The notes beneath the pieces are model-generated. The model was not told the origin of the DNA. It made no database searches and saw nothing but the letters and a program-made list of their open reading frames with translations. Of a stretch of DNA of 64,000 nucleotides, positions 8,372-18,129 are shown one piece after another; within the stretch, counting starts at the first letter, position 1, and every line of letters begins with the position of its first letter. A program made the position numbers and the translations under genes. Origin of the DNA: Pseudomonadota bacterium (GTDB lineage Bacteria; Pseudomonadota; Alphaproteobacteria; Sphingomonadales; Sphingomonadaceae). The DNA lies in the NCBI GenBank assembly GCA_021849075.1, contig JAJZTH010000003.1:124001-188000 (forward strand), in the 5' to 3' direction.

Positions 8372-10633
8372 TCAAAGGGCGACGCCGCCTGCGGCCAGAA
8401 CCGCCAGGGTCAGCAATTCCGAAGCGTTGGACGACATGGTGGCGATCTGCACCGATTTTTCCATGCCGACCAGCACCGGCCCGATCATCGACGTGCCGCC
8501 CAGTTCACGCAGCAGCTTGGCCGAGATATTGGCCGATTGCAGCCCCGGCATGACCAGCACATTGGCCGGGCCGGACAGGCGGCTGAAGGGATAATTTTTC
8601 ATCACCGCCGGGTTGAGCGCAGCGTCGGGCGTCATTTCGCCTTCATATTCGAAATCGACGTCGCGTTCGTCGAGCAGCTTCACCGCGTCGCGCATATTGC
8701 CGACATAGGCGCCCGGCGGATTGCCGAAATTGGAATAGGAGAGGAAGGCGACGCGGGGATCATGTCCCATGCGACGGGCGACGGCGACCGTTCCTTCCGC
8801 AATGTCGGCCAGTTCGGCGGCCGACGGACGTTCATTGACCGTGGTGTCGGCCAGGAACACGGTCTTGTCCTTCGTCACCATGACATGAATGCCAAAGGGG
8901 GTGCGGCCCGCCGCCGGGTCCATCACCCGCTTCACTTCCCGCAGCGTCTGGCCATAAGGCCGGGTGACGCCGGTGATCATCGCATCGGCAACGCCCAACT
9001 TGACCAGCAGCGTGCCGAAGATGTTGCGATCGCGATTGACCATACGCTCGCAATCGCGGCGCAGATAGCCCCGGCGCTGGAGACGCGCATAGAGCAGGTC
9101 GACCATGTCGGGGACGAGCGGCGAATTGACGCTGTTATGCAGTTCGTAGCTGTCCGGGTCTTGCACGCCCAGCGCCCGCAGCTTGTCCACCACTTCGCCA
9201 CGACCCACCAGCACCGGAATGCCATAGCCCAGTTCGCGGAACTGGATGGCGGCGCGCAGCACCACCTCTTCCTCGGCTTCGGCAAAGACGACGCGCTTTG
9301 GGTTTGCCTTGGCAATTTCATAGGCGCTGGTCAGGACCGACGTGGTTGGGTTGAGCCGGGCTTTGAGGGACTGGCGATAAGCGTCCATATCCTCGATCGG
9401 CTTTTGCGCGACGCCGGTTTCCATCGCCGCCTGGGCGACGGCGGCGGGCACCACTTCCATCAGGCGCGGATCGAACGGCGCGGGGATGATATAGTCGGGA
9501 CCAAAGCTGTGCGAACGGCCATAGGCTTTGGCCACTTCTTCAGGCACCTGCTCACGCGCCAGTTCGGCGATGGCATGAGCCGCCGCCAACTTCATCGCTT
9601 CGTTGATGCCGGTCGCCCGCACGTCGAGCGCGCCACGGAAGATGAAGGGGAAGCCCAGGACATTATTGACCTGATTGGGGAAGTCCGACCGGCCGGTGGC
9701 GACGATCGCGTCGGGGCGCACGGCATGAGCGTCGGGCGGCAGGATTTCCGGGTCGGGGTTGGCCATGGCGAAGATGATCGGATTGGCCGCCATGGATTTC
9801 ACCATCTCCTGGCTCATCGCGCCGGCGACCGACAGGCCCAGGAACACGTCCGCGCCCTTGACCGCTTCGGTGAGGGTACGGACGTCGGTCTTGACCGCAT
9901 GGGCCGACTTCCACTGGTTCATGCCTTCGGTGCGGCCCTGATAGATCACGCCCTTGCTGTCGCACATGATGACATTGTCGTTGGGCACGCCCAGCGCCTT
10001 GATCAGCTCGGTGCAGCTGATGGAGGCGGCGCCCGCGCCGTTCACCACCACCTTCATGTCCTTCATGTCCCGGCCGGTGAGCAAGGCGGCGTTGATGACG
10101 CCCGCCGCCGCGATGATCGCGGTGCCATGCTGATCGTCGTGGAACACCGGAATGTTCATCCGTTCCTTCAGCGTCGTTTCGATCACGAAGCATTCGGGCG
10201 CCTTGATATCCTCAAGGTTGATGCCGCCAAAACTGGGTTCCATCAGTTCAACCGCATCGATGAAGCGATCGACATCCTCGGTCTTGAGTTCGATATCGAT
10301 CGAATCGACGTCGGCGAAGCGCTTGAAGAGGACGGCCTTGCCCTCCATCACCGGCTTGGACGCCAGCGCGCCGAGGTTGCCCAGGCCCAAAATCGCCGTG
10401 CCGTTGGAGATGACCGCGACCAGATTGCCCTTTGCCGTATAGTCATAGGCGGTCGCCGGGTCGGCGGCGATGGCGCGCACCGGCACCGCGACGCCGGGCG
10501 AATAGGCAAGCGACAGGTCGCGCTGGGTCGCCATCGGCTTTGACGCGATGATCTCGATCTTGCCGGGGCGTCCGGTCGAGTGGAAGAACAGCGCCTCGCG
10601 CTCGGAAAATTCCACACTCGGTTTATCGGTCAT
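8372..10633 (-). CDS. maeB: NADP-dependent malic enzyme with phosphotransacetylase-like domain
   Basis: A 753-residue MaeB-type malic enzyme: oxidative decarboxylation of malate to pyruvate, giving NADPH for biosynthesis and gluconeogenic balance. Residues up to about 420 form the malic enzyme part ([21 protein letters not shown], including the catalytic/metal region; [12 protein letters not shown] for NADP binding). The C-terminal ~320 residues are the phosphate acetyl/butyryltransferase-like domain ([35 protein letters not shown]), which is usually non-catalytic and allosteric. The start at 10633 gives the family-typical [15 protein letters not shown]. No strong SD is seen. Divergent from mutS. 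Confidence 0.95.
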   Translation of the reverse strand: MTDKPSVEFSEREALFFHSTGRPGKIEIIASKPMATQRDLSLAYSPGVAVPVRAIAADPATAYDYTAKGNLVAVISNGTAILGLGNLGALASKPVMEGKAVLFKRFADVDSIDIELKTEDVDRFIDAVELMEPSFGGINLEDIKAPECFVIETTLKERMNIPVFHDDQHGTAIIAAAGVINAALLTGRDMKDMKVVVNGAGAASISCTELIKALGVPNDNVIMCDSKGVIYQGRTEGMNQWKSAHAVKTDVRTLTEAVKGADVFLGLSVAGAMSQEMVKSMAANPIIFAMANPDPEILPPDAHAVRPDAIVATGRSDFPNQVNNVLGFPFIFRGALDVRATGINEAMKLAAAHAIAELAREQVPEEVAKAYGRSHSFGPDYIIPAPFDPRLMEVVPAAVAQAAMETGVAQKPIEDMDAYRQSLKARLNPTTSVLTSAYEIAKANPKRVVFAEAEEEVVLRAAIQFRELGYGIPVLVGRGEVVDKLRALGVQDPDSYELHNSVNSPLVPDMVDLLYARLQRRGYLRRDCERMVNRDRNIFGTLLVKLGVADAMITGVTRPYGQTLREVKRVMDPAAGRTPFGIHVMVTKDKTVFLADTTVNERPSAAELADIAEGTVAVARRMGHDPRVAFLSYSNFGNPPGAYVGNMRDAVKLLDERDVDFEYEGEMTPDAALNPAVMKNYPFSRLSGPANVLVMPGLQSANISAKLLRELGGTSMIGPVLVGMEKSVQIATMSSNASELLTLAVLAAGGVAL

Positions 10634-10771
10634 CGCGCACACCCACATAATGGAACAATAGGGCGGCCCTAGCGGCAAGATTATCCTGGGGGCAAGTGCG
10701 AGAAGCGCAATTTTCCTGCCGCTTTGCGAAGCTCTGGTTTCAGCGCGGGGTTCAGGCTATCCGCTGGCCCC

Positions 10772-13432
10772 ATGGCCCAGAAGACCGAAAACACTCCCCC
10801 GTCCACGCCCCAGCCCACGCCGATGATGGCGCAATATCTGGCGCTGAAGGCGGAAGCGCAGGATTGCCTGCTTTTTTACCGCATGGGCGATTTTTTCGAG
10901 CTGTTCTTCGATGACGCCAAGATGGCTGCGGCGACGCTGGACATTGCGCTGACCAGCCGGGGCGAACATGGCGGTGCGCCGATCCCGATGTGCGGCGTGC
11001 CGGTGCACAGCGCCGAAGGCTATCTGGCGCGGCTGATCAAGGGCGGGCATCGCGTCGCCATCGCCGAGCAGACCGAAACTCCGGCGCAGGCCAAGGCGCG
11101 CGGTGGCAAGACGTTGGTGGCGCGCGCGATCGTCCGCTATGTGACGGCCGGCACGCTGACCGAAGAGACTTTGCTCGACAGCCGGCGCGACAATATACTG
11201 GTCGCGCTGGCGCAGGTCGGGGGCGAGGGTGCAGGCGAGATCGGGATCGCCGCCGCCGATATTTCCACGGGCCGGTTCGAGACGATGACCTGCCCGCTGG
11301 GCGACCTGCCCGCCGAACTGGCGCGCCTGCGGCCGAGCGAGACGGTGGTGGCTGAAGGATCGCCGCTCGATCTGGCCGACTGCCATCCGTTCGATCGTGC
11401 CGCCTTTTCCAGCAGCCGCGCGGAAGAGTCGCTCAAGCGCCTGTTCGGGGTCGCGACGCTGGATGGATTCGGCCAGTTCGGGCGTGCCGAACTGGCGGCG
11501 ATGGGCGGCCTGATCGCCTATCTCGACCATGCCGGCAAGGGCAGCATGCCCTTCCTCGCCCCGCCGCTGCGCAAGACCAGCGGCGGCCATGTCGCGATCG
11601 ACGCGGCGACGCGCGAGAGTCTGGAGATCGTCGCGACCATGGCGGGCGCAAGGACCGGCAGCCTGCTCGGCGCGATCGACCGCACGGTGACGGGCGCGGG
11701 CGCGCGCTTGCTGGGACAGGATTTGTCGGCACCGCTGATGGATCTGGCGGCGATCGAGGCCCGGTTGGGGCTGGTGCAGCTGTTCCATGACGATTCCACG
11801 CTGCGCGACCAGTTGCGCGGCGCATTGCGGGCGCTGCCCGACATTGGCCGGGCGCTGGGGCGCGTGGCGGTGGGACGCGGATCACCCCGCGATCTGGGGC
11901 AGTTGCGCGACGGGCTGGGTGAAGCGCGGTTGCTGCGCGAACGGCTGGGGCGGCTGACCGACATGCCGCAATTGCTGTTGCAATTGCTGCCTGCGCTGGA
12001 TGGCCATGGTGCGCTGGTCGATGCCCTGTCGCGCGCGCTGGTGCCCGCGCCGCCGACCGAGACGGCGAGCGGCGGCTATATCGCCGATGGCTATGACGCC
12101 GCACTGGACGAATTGCGCCGCATGGCGGGCGACGGCCGCCGCGCCATCGCCGCGCTGGAGGCGAAATATCGCGAGCAGACCGGCATTTCCTCGCTCAAGA
12201 TCCGGCATAATGGCGTTCTGGGCTATCATGTCGAAGTGCCCGCGCGCGCGGCCGACGCGCTGATGGCCCCCGACAGCGGCTTCACCCATCGCCAGACGCT
12301 GGCCGGCGTGGTGCGCTTCAATTCGATCGACCTGCATGAGGAAGCCGGGCGCGTCGCGCAGGCGGGCGCGCATGCGCTGGTGGCGGAAGCCGCGCATCTG
12401 GAGGGGCTGATCGAGGCGGTGCTGGACCGCAAGGCCGACATTGCCCGCGCCGCCGATGCGCTCGCCCGGCTGGACGTCGCCGCCGCACTGGCCGAACGGG
12501 CGGCCGAGGGCGGATGGCAGCGGCCGCATTTCGTTTCCGACGATAGCGCGGGACAGTGCCTCGACATCGTCGGCGGGCGGCATCCGGTGGTCGAGGATGC
12601 GCTGCGCAAGGACGGCCAGCCCTTCGTCGCCAATGATTGCCGGTTGAACGAAGCGGACCGGCTGTGGCTCGTCACTGGTCCGAACATGGGCGGCAAATCG
12701 ACCTTCCTGCGGCAAAATGCGCTGATCGTCATATTGGCGCAGGCGGGCGGCTATGTGCCGGCGCAATCGGCGCGCCTGACTCTGGTCGACCGGCTGTTCA
12801 GCCGGGTCGGCGCATCGGACAATCTGGCCAGGGGTCGGTCGACCTTCATGGTCGAGATGGTCGAAACCGCCGCGATCCTGGCGCAGGCGACACCGCGCAG
12901 CTTCGTCATTCTGGACGAAGTCGGGCGCGGCACATCCACCTATGATGGCTTGGCGCTCGCCTGGGCGGTGGTGGAGGCGGTGCATGAGGTCAATCGTTGC
13001 CGCTGCCTGTTCGCCACCCATTATCATGAGCTGACGCGGCTGGCCGAAACACTCGCCTCGCTCTCGCTCCATCATGTCCGCGCCCGCGAGTGGAAGGGCG
13101 ACTTGATCCTGCTGCACGAACTGGGTCAGGGACCGGCCGATCGCAGCTATGGTCTGGCCGTGGCGCGGCTGGCGGGGCTGCCGCCCGCCGTGCTGAAGCG
13201 CGCCAAGGATGTGCTGGCGCGGCTGGAGGCGGGCAAGGCGAAGACCGGCGGGATTGCGGCGGGGCTGGACGATCTGCCGCTGTTCGCGGCGGTCGCCACG
13301 CCCGAGGAAGAGACGATCGATCCGCTGCGCGCGGCCATCGACGCCATCGACGCCGACACATTGTCCCCGCGTGAGGCGCTCGATCAGCTTTATCGATTGA
13401 AACAACTGGCCGCGCAGGCGCAGCACGACTAG
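10772..13432 (+). CDS. mutS: DNA mismatch repair protein MutS
   Basis: An 886-residue mismatch recognition ATPase. The N-terminal mismatch-binding domain holds FYRMGDFFELFFDDA (Phe and Glu of the F-x-E motif). Connector, core and clamp domains follow. The ATPase domain near residues 635-760 has Walker A GPNMGGKST, the signature FMVEMVETAAIL and Walker B FVILDEVGRGTSTYDGLALAWA, followed by the ATHYHELT switch. It starts mismatch repair after replication. The start at 10772 is the most family-like; 10823 is possible. glnD follows after 9 bp. It lies head-on to the predicted fork movement from the origin at 33 kb. Confidence 0.97.
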   Translation: MAQKTENTPPSTPQPTPMMAQYLALKAEAQDCLLFYRMGDFFELFFDDAKMAAATLDIALTSRGEHGGAPIPMCGVPVHSAEGYLARLIKGGHRVAIAEQTETPAQAKARGGKTLVARAIVRYVTAGTLTEETLLDSRRDNILVALAQVGGEGAGEIGIAAADISTGRFETMTCPLGDLPAELARLRPSETVVAEGSPLDLADCHPFDRAAFSSSRAEESLKRLFGVATLDGFGQFGRAELAAMGGLIAYLDHAGKGSMPFLAPPLRKTSGGHVAIDAATRESLEIVATMAGARTGSLLGAIDRTVTGAGARLLGQDLSAPLMDLAAIEARLGLVQLFHDDSTLRDQLRGALRALPDIGRALGRVAVGRGSPRDLGQLRDGLGEARLLRERLGRLTDMPQLLLQLLPALDGHGALVDALSRALVPAPPTETASGGYIADGYDAALDELRRMAGDGRRAIAALEAKYREQTGISSLKIRHNGVLGYHVEVPARAADALMAPDSGFTHRQTLAGVVRFNSIDLHEEAGRVAQAGAHALVAEAAHLEGLIEAVLDRKADIARAADALARLDVAAALAERAAEGGWQRPHFVSDDSAGQCLDIVGGRHPVVEDALRKDGQPFVANDCRLNEADRLWLVTGPNMGGKSTFLRQNALIVILAQAGGYVPAQSARLTLVDRLFSRVGASDNLARGRSTFMVEMVETAAILAQATPRSFVILDEVGRGTSTYDGLALAWAVVEAVHEVNRCRCLFATHYHELTRLAETLASLSLHHVRAREWKGDLILLHELGQGPADRSYGLAVARLAGLPPAVLKRAKDVLARLEAGKAKTGGIAAGLDDLPLFAAVATPEEETIDPLRAAIDAIDADTLSPREALDQLYRLKQLAAQAQHD

Positions 13433-13441
13433 AGAACAGCC

Positions 13442-16204
13442 ATGGTCATGCAAATCCCCGCCCTGGGATCGCGCCGCGCGATCATCGACCGGCGCGCCAT
13501 TTCCGACAGGATCAACACCCTGGCGCTGGAGCATCGGGGCGACGCCATGCGGCTGCGCGGCGCGATCGTCAAAGAATTGAAAGCGGCGCTGGATCAGGGC
13601 CGGAGTGAAGTCGCCAAGCGGCTGGAGGCCAAACCTACGCGCGGGCGCGAGAGCGTGACCGCCTTCGCCTTTCTGGTCGATCAGATTTTGCGCATCCTGT
13701 ACGATGCGACCACCCACCATCTGTACCCGGCCGGCAATCGCAGCACCGGCGAACGGATCGTCCTGATCGCCGTGGGTGGGTATGGCCGGGGTGAAATGGC
13801 GCCGCACAGCGATGTCGACATCGGCTTCATCACCCCCTGGAAGCCGACCGGCTGGACCGAGCAGGTGATTGAATCCATGCTCTATTCGCTGTGGGATCTG
13901 GGGCTGAAGGTCGGGCATAGCAGCCGTTCGGTCGATGAGACGATGCGGATGGCCAAAAGCGACCTGACGGTGCGCACGGCGTTGCTGGAGGCGCGCTATG
14001 TCTGGGGCGATCGCGCGCTCTATGAGGAAACATCCGTCCGCTTCGATGCCGAGGTGATGCAGGGCAATGCCCGCGCCTTCGTGACCGAAAAGCTGGAAGA
14101 ACGCGACGAGCGGCACAAGCGCATGGGCGACAGCCGCTATGTCGTGGAACCCAATGTCAAGGAAGGCAAGGGCGGGCTGCGCGACCTGCATACGCTGTTC
14201 TGGATCGGCAAATATGTGAACCGGGTCCGGTCGGTCGCCGAACTGGTCGATGTCGGCCTGTTGACGCAAGCCGAGTTGCGCCAGTTTCAGAAGGCCGAGG
14301 ATTTCCTGTGGGCGGTGCGATGTCACCTGCACACCATCACCGGCCGCGCGGAAGACCGGCTGACCTTCGACCTGCAGCTGGAAACCGCAACGCGGATGCA
14401 CTTCACCGGGCGCGCCGGGCGGTCCGGGGTCGAGCGCTTCATGCGCTATTATTTCCTGAACGCGAAGACGGTCGGCGACCTGACCGCCGTGTTCCTGGCG
14501 CATCTGGACGACCAGATGGGACCAAAAGGGCGGCGCTATATCCCGTCCATCTTCCGCCGGCCCAAGAAGCTGGACGGGTTCGTGCTGGATCGCGGGCGGC
14601 TCAGCCTGCCGAGCGACGATTTCTTTCAGGCGGACCCGGTGCGGCTGCTGGAAATCTTTGCCGTGGCGGACAAGCATGGCCTTCAGATTCATCCCAGCGC
14701 CATGCGCGCCGCCAGCCGCGACGCCGGGCTGATCACCGCCAAGGTGCGCAAGGACGCCCGCGCCAACGCCGCCTTCATGGAGGTGCTGACCAGCCCCCGC
14801 GATCCCGAGACGGTGCTGCGCTGGATGAATGAATCGACCGTGTTCGGCCGCTTCATTCCCGATTTCCGCCGCGTCGTCGCGCAGATGCAGTTCGACATGT
14901 ATCATCATTATACGGTCGATGAGCATACCATCCGCGCGGTCGGGCTACTGGCGCGGATCGAGAAGGGCGAACTGCCCGGCGACCATCCGCTGGCGACCGA
15001 ATTGATGGGCAAGATTTTGTCGCGGCGCGTGCTCTATGTCGCGGTGCTGCTGCACGATATCGCCAAGGGGCGCGGCGGCGACCATAGCCTGCTCGGCGCG
15101 GAAGTGGCGGAGCATCTGTGCCCGCGCCTGGGCCTGACCCCGGCGGAGACGGAAACGGTCGCCTGGCTGGTGCGCTATCACCTGTTGATGTCGGCCACCG
15201 CCTTCAAACGCGATCTGGCCGATTACAAGACGATCCTCGATTTCGTCGATGTGGTGCAAAGCCCCGAGCGGCTGCGCCTGCTGCTGTGCCTGACGGTGGT
15301 GGACATTCGCGCGGTCGGCCCGGGCGTGTGGAACAGCTGGAAACGGCAGTTGCTGGGCGACCTGTATGACGCGGCGGAAGAAGTGCTGCGGCTGGGCCAC
15401 AAGCAGAAGGGGCGCAGCGAGCGCGTCGCCGCCAAGCAAGCCGCGCTCCAGCGGGCGATGGGTATGGACGACGCCACGTTCGAAGCGTTCAGCCGCCGCC
15501 TGCCCGAATCCTACTGGATCGCCGAACCCGAAGACATATTGGTCCACAACGCCCAGCATATCCTGGAATCGGGCGATTCCCCGCTGTCGATCGCCGCGCA
15601 ATATTATCCGCAGCGCGGCGCGACGCTGGTGACTGTCTATGCCACCGACCATCCGGGCCTGTTCTATCGCATTGCCGGGGCGATCCATCTGGCCGGCGGC
15701 AACATCATCGACGCGCGCATCCACACGACGCGCGATGGCGTGGCGATCGACAATTTCCTGGTGCAGGACCCGCTGGGCGGCGCATTCCACAGCCCCGAGC
15801 AGCTGACCCGCATCCGCAACGCGATCGAGGATTCGCTGTCCAACCGGCATCGCCTGATCACCAAATTGTCGGCGCGTCCGCTGACCCGCACCCGCGCCGA
15901 AGCCTTTCGCATCGAACCCAATGTGCTGATCGACAACAAGGCGTCGAACCGCTTCACCGTGGTCGAGGTGAACGCCCGCGACCGGCCGGCGCTGTTGTTC
16001 AGCCTGGCCAATGCGCTGTTCCAGTCGAAGGTGACGGTACACAGCGCCCATGTCGCCACCTATGGCGAGCGCGCGGTCGACACATTCTACATCACCGACC
16101 TGCTGGGCGGAAAGATAGAGAGCAAGGCGCGGTTGCAGACGCTGGAGCGGCGCTTGCTGGAGGCGGCCGGCGGCGAAGTCGGCGAAGCGCTGGAGATGGC
16201 GTGA
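13442..16204 (+). CDS. glnD: Bifunctional [protein-PII] uridylyltransferase/uridylyl-removing enzyme
   Basis: A 920-residue nitrogen sensor. The N-terminal nucleotidyltransferase domain holds GGYGRGEMAPHSDVDIGF and uridylylates PII under nitrogen limitation. The central HD domain (LLHDIAKGRGGDHSLLGAEVAEHL) removes UMP. Two ACT domains near the C-terminus (ATDHPGLFYRIAGAI and ARDRPALLFSLANALF) bind glutamine. The length is normal. It begins 9 bp after mutS and is probably co-transcribed with it. A hairpin at 16207-16231 directly follows the stop. Confidence 0.97.
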   Translation: MVMQIPALGSRRAIIDRRAISDRINTLALEHRGDAMRLRGAIVKELKAALDQGRSEVAKRLEAKPTRGRESVTAFAFLVDQILRILYDATTHHLYPAGNRSTGERIVLIAVGGYGRGEMAPHSDVDIGFITPWKPTGWTEQVIESMLYSLWDLGLKVGHSSRSVDETMRMAKSDLTVRTALLEARYVWGDRALYEETSVRFDAEVMQGNARAFVTEKLEERDERHKRMGDSRYVVEPNVKEGKGGLRDLHTLFWIGKYVNRVRSVAELVDVGLLTQAELRQFQKAEDFLWAVRCHLHTITGRAEDRLTFDLQLETATRMHFTGRAGRSGVERFMRYYFLNAKTVGDLTAVFLAHLDDQMGPKGRRYIPSIFRRPKKLDGFVLDRGRLSLPSDDFFQADPVRLLEIFAVADKHGLQIHPSAMRAASRDAGLITAKVRKDARANAAFMEVLTSPRDPETVLRWMNESTVFGRFIPDFRRVVAQMQFDMYHHYTVDEHTIRAVGLLARIEKGELPGDHPLATELMGKILSRRVLYVAVLLHDIAKGRGGDHSLLGAEVAEHLCPRLGLTPAETETVAWLVRYHLLMSATAFKRDLADYKTILDFVDVVQSPERLRLLLCLTVVDIRAVGPGVWNSWKRQLLGDLYDAAEEVLRLGHKQKGRSERVAAKQAALQRAMGMDDATFEAFSRRLPESYWIAEPEDILVHNAQHILESGDSPLSIAAQYYPQRGATLVTVYATDHPGLFYRIAGAIHLAGGNIIDARIHTTRDGVAIDNFLVQDPLGGAFHSPEQLTRIRNAIEDSLSNRHRLITKLSARPLTRTRAEAFRIEPNVLIDNKASNRFTVVEVNARDRPALLFSLANALFQSKVTVHSAHVATYGERAVDTFYITDLLGGKIESKARLQTLERRLLEAAGGEVGEALEMA

Positions 16205-16206
16205 GG

Positions 16207-16231
16207 CCGCAATCTCTATTGAAAATTGCGG
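16207..16231 (+). terminator. Hairpin just after glnD
   Basis: CCGCAAT and ATTGCGG form a perfect 7-bp stem with an 11-nt loop starting 2 bp after the glnD stop. No long T run follows, so termination strength is uncertain. The right arm is within the -35/-10 spacer of the predicted antitoxin RNA promoter, so the element may have a dual role. Confidence 0.4.
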
Positions 16232-16247
16232 TCATCTAGCCTATATG
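16219..16247 (+). promoter_or_regulatory. Promoter of candidate antitoxin RNA
   Basis: TTGAAA (16219-16224), 17 bp, then TATATG (16242-16247): a near-consensus sigma70-type promoter, unusually good for this GC-rich genome. It would start transcription at about 16254, the first base of the segment complementary to the toxin mRNA. Confidence 0.6.
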
Positions 16248-16253
16248 TGAGCG

Positions 16254-16320
16254 ACCAAACGACATGGGCGAAAGCCTTTGGATAGAACCCCCGTCATGCC
16301 AGTGGCGGGGGTTCACTCGT
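16254..16320 (+). ncRNA. Candidate antitoxin RNA of a type I toxin-antitoxin pair
   Basis: Predicted RNA of about 65 nt. Its first 16 nt (ACCAAACGACATGGGC, 16254-16269) are perfectly complementary to the toxin mRNA around its start codon; the same bases recur on the + strand at 16441-16456. After a 6-nt mismatch a further 8 nt (CTTTGGAT) pair with the mRNA 5' of the SD. The RNA ends in a strong 9-bp GC-rich hairpin (16285-16314) followed by ACTCGTTT. The pairing would cover the toxin ATG. It resembles zorO/OrzO-like arrangements where the antitoxin is encoded next to, not across, the toxin. Not proven to be transcribed. Confidence 0.55.
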
Positions 16321-16322
16321 TT

Positions 16323-16348
16323 GGGGAACAGGTGCCAGCCCGTTCCCC
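16323..16348 (-). terminator. Hairpin downstream of candidate toxin gene
   Basis: GGGGAAC and GTTCCCC form a stem around a 12-nt loop directly after the small toxin gene (minus strand). A second GC-rich hairpin (16285-16314) follows, so toxin mRNA could end in either. A TTT run is weak. Confidence 0.45.
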
Positions 16349-16359
16349 GCCCGATGTCC

Positions 16360-16452
16360 CTACTTGGTGCGGGCCACTTCGATCAGCTTCAGAAGAAGCG
16401 TTCCGAAAGCGAACAACGCACCCAGAAAGAGACACATGTCACCAAACGACAT
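16360..16452 (-). CDS. Small hydrophobic peptide, candidate type I toxin (30 residues)
   Basis: A 30-codon gene: MSFGDM, then a single hydrophobic helix (CLFLGALFAFGTLLLKLI), then a charged tail (EVARTK). One transmembrane segment with a basic C-terminus is the usual layout of type I toxins and of holin-like toxin peptides, which depolarise the inner membrane. A clear SD (GGAGAA) lies 6 nt before the ATG, and a GACGG/CCGTC hairpin lies in the leader. A possible -10 box (TATGAT) is upstream, without a good -35. The start region is repeated in inverse sense in the adjacent antitoxin RNA. The peptide family is not firmly recognised. Confidence 0.55.
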   Translation of the reverse strand: MSFGDMCLFLGALFAFGTLLLKLIEVARTK

Positions 16453-16555
16453 GGGCTGTTCTCCTTTGGATGTTGATGACGGCTTTCACCGTCCTCGCGA
16501 TCATAGGAAGAAACATTCAGAACGGAACCACCACATCGGCGCGGGTAGGAGAAGT

Positions 16556-17056
16556 TTAAATAATCTCCATCGCGTCGCCGGGCGACAGCAGCGGCAACAG
16601 GCGCAGCATGTCGGCGCGGTCCACCGCGACGCAGCCTGCGGTCGGACGCCCTTCGGACAAATGGAAGAAGATAGCGCTGCCCTGCCCCGGCACCGGCGGC
16701 GCATCATTATGCCCCAGTATGACGATGACGTCATAGGCGTCATCGCTGCGGATCAGATTTTCGGCGGAAAAGGCGCGCGGCAGGCGGACGGGCCGGTTAT
16801 AGGCGGGGTCAGCAACATCGTCCGACCAGCCGTCATTGACGCGCACCCAGCGCCATGGCAGGCGGATGCCGGTCGCTACGACCTTGCCCGGGCGCAGCAG
16901 GACGCCGCGCAGGGGCCATGTGCCGATCGGCGTGCAACCATCCCCTTCTCGCTTGTCGGCCGCCGGGCAGGCGCCGCTGCGGCCGATGGTGCAGGCCATG
17001 GTCAGATCGCCAAAGGTCAGGCGGCCCGCGCCGCTATCGACGCGGATCAAAGTCAC
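16556..17056 (-). CDS. L,D-transpeptidase (YkuD)-family protein
   Basis: A 166-residue protein of the L,D-transpeptidase type: VIVILGHNDAPPVPGQGSAIFFHL followed by the catalytic loop TAGCVAVDRADML, whose Cys is the nucleophile. The usual SHGC[IV]R is changed to TAGCVA, as in the COG3786 subgroup. It probably remodels peptidoglycan or a related substrate. No signal peptide is evident, so either the start is misplaced or export is non-classical. It starts at a GTG overlapping the ribA stop (GTGA), making it the last gene of an xth-ribA-ldt operon. Confidence 0.8.
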   Translation of the reverse strand: MTLIRVDSGAGRLTFGDLTMACTIGRSGACPAADKREGDGCTPIGTWPLRGVLLRPGKVVATGIRLPWRWVRVNDGWSDDVADPAYNRPVRLPRAFSAENLIRSDDAYDVIVILGHNDAPPVPGQGSAIFFHLSEGRPTAGCVAVDRADMLRLLPLLSPGDAMEII

Positions 17057-18129
17057 AACTGGTGGCCGGTGCGGTCGCGCTTGGTGGCGAGATAGCGTTC
17101 ATTATGCGGATTGGTCGGCAGGATGATGGGCAGGCGCTCCGTCACCTTGATGCCCGCCGCTTCCAGCCCCGTCACCTTGTTGGGATTGTTGGTGAGCAGC
17201 CGCACCGCCCCGACGCCCAGCAGGTCGAGCATCCGCGCCGCGACCGAAAAATCGCGCGCATCGATGGCGAAGCCCAGGCGCACATTGGCGTCGACCGTAT
17301 CGAAACCCTGATCCTGCATCGCATAGGCGCGCAATTTGTTGACGAGGCCGATGCCGCGCCCTTCCTGCCGCAGATAGAGGAGGATGCCCCAGGGCGCGTC
17401 GGCGATTTTGTGCAGCGCCTCATGCAATTGCGGGCCGCAATCGCATTTCAGGCTGCCCAGAACGTCGCCGGTCAGGCATTCGCTGTGCAGGCGGATGACC
17501 GGGGGCGAGGAATCGCGCTTGCCCACGATCAGCGCGACATGCTCGCGCGGTTCGTCCGGGCTGCGGAAGGCGACGATTTCCGCATGCTCGCTGGCCGACA
17601 CGGGCAGGCGCGCGCGGGTTGCGACAGCGAGATGGACAGCATCGTCATAGGCGGCGATATCGTCGGCGCTGACCGTCGCTTCGGCCGGGCCGTCATCCTG
17701 CATCAGGAAATAGGCGGGCAGGATGCCGGCGAGCCGGGCGAGGCGCAGCGCCGCCTTGGCGGCCAGCGGCGCGGGCAGCGCGCGGGCGCGGAACGGTCCC
17801 TTGAGCGGCGAGGCGAGATCCAGCACGGGATCGGCGATGGCGGTCGCCACATCGGCGTCGATCCAGGGGGTGCGATCGACCAGCACCGGCAGTTCGGGGT
17901 CAGCCGCCGCCAACTGATTGGCAAGTTTCAATGTTTCGGCGCGGGCGGCGGAAATGAGAATGTCCGCTTTGCTGTCGGGATCGAAGCTAGCGAGCGTTAC
18001 CGCGTCAGCCCCTTCGATCGCCATCAGCCGGATCGCGCCGTCCGCAGCGGTCAGGCGGATCGCCCAGCCGCGGCGCAGCGCATCGATGGCGCGGGCGGCA
18101 TCCCGTCCGTTCGCGGGGCGCCCGTTCAT
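17053..18129 (-). CDS. ribA: GTP cyclohydrolase II
   Basis: A 358-residue protein. The C-terminal ~200 residues are GTP cyclohydrolase II, the first step of riboflavin synthesis: zinc ligands in HSECLTGDVLGSLKCDCG, the catalytic segment LRQEGRGIGLVNKL, and LLTNNPNKV. The N-terminal ~150 residues are an extension that I do not recognise as an intact DHBP synthase domain; an extended RibA of this size is usual in alphaproteobacteria. The start (18129) overlaps the xth stop as TGATG, so translation is coupled. Confidence 0.93.
   Translation of the reverse strand: MNGRPANGRDAARAIDALRRGWAIRLTAADGAIRLMAIEGADAVTLASFDPDSKADILISAARAETLKLANQLAAADPELPVLVDRTPWIDADVATAIADPVLDLASPLKGPFRARALPAPLAAKAALRLARLAGILPAYFLMQDDGPAEATVSADDIAAYDDAVHLAVATRARLPVSASEHAEIVAFRSPDEPREHVALIVGKRDSSPPVIRLHSECLTGDVLGSLKCDCGPQLHEALHKIADAPWGILLYLRQEGRGIGLVNKLRAYAMQDQGFDTVDANVRLGFAIDARDFSVAARMLDLLGVGAVRLLTNNPNKVTGLEAAGIKVTERLPIILPTNPHNERYLATKRDRTGHQL

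Noticed and set aside
8312-10543. A 743-codon + strand frame opposite maeB
   Set aside because: It is a shadow of the malic enzyme gene; composition is His/Arg/Asp-rich with no recognisable fold.
11882-14926. A 1014-codon open frame on the minus strand across mutS and glnD
   Set aside because: It is antisense to two clear core genes, rich in Arg, His and Gln as expected for a shadow of GC-rich codons, and shows no domain.
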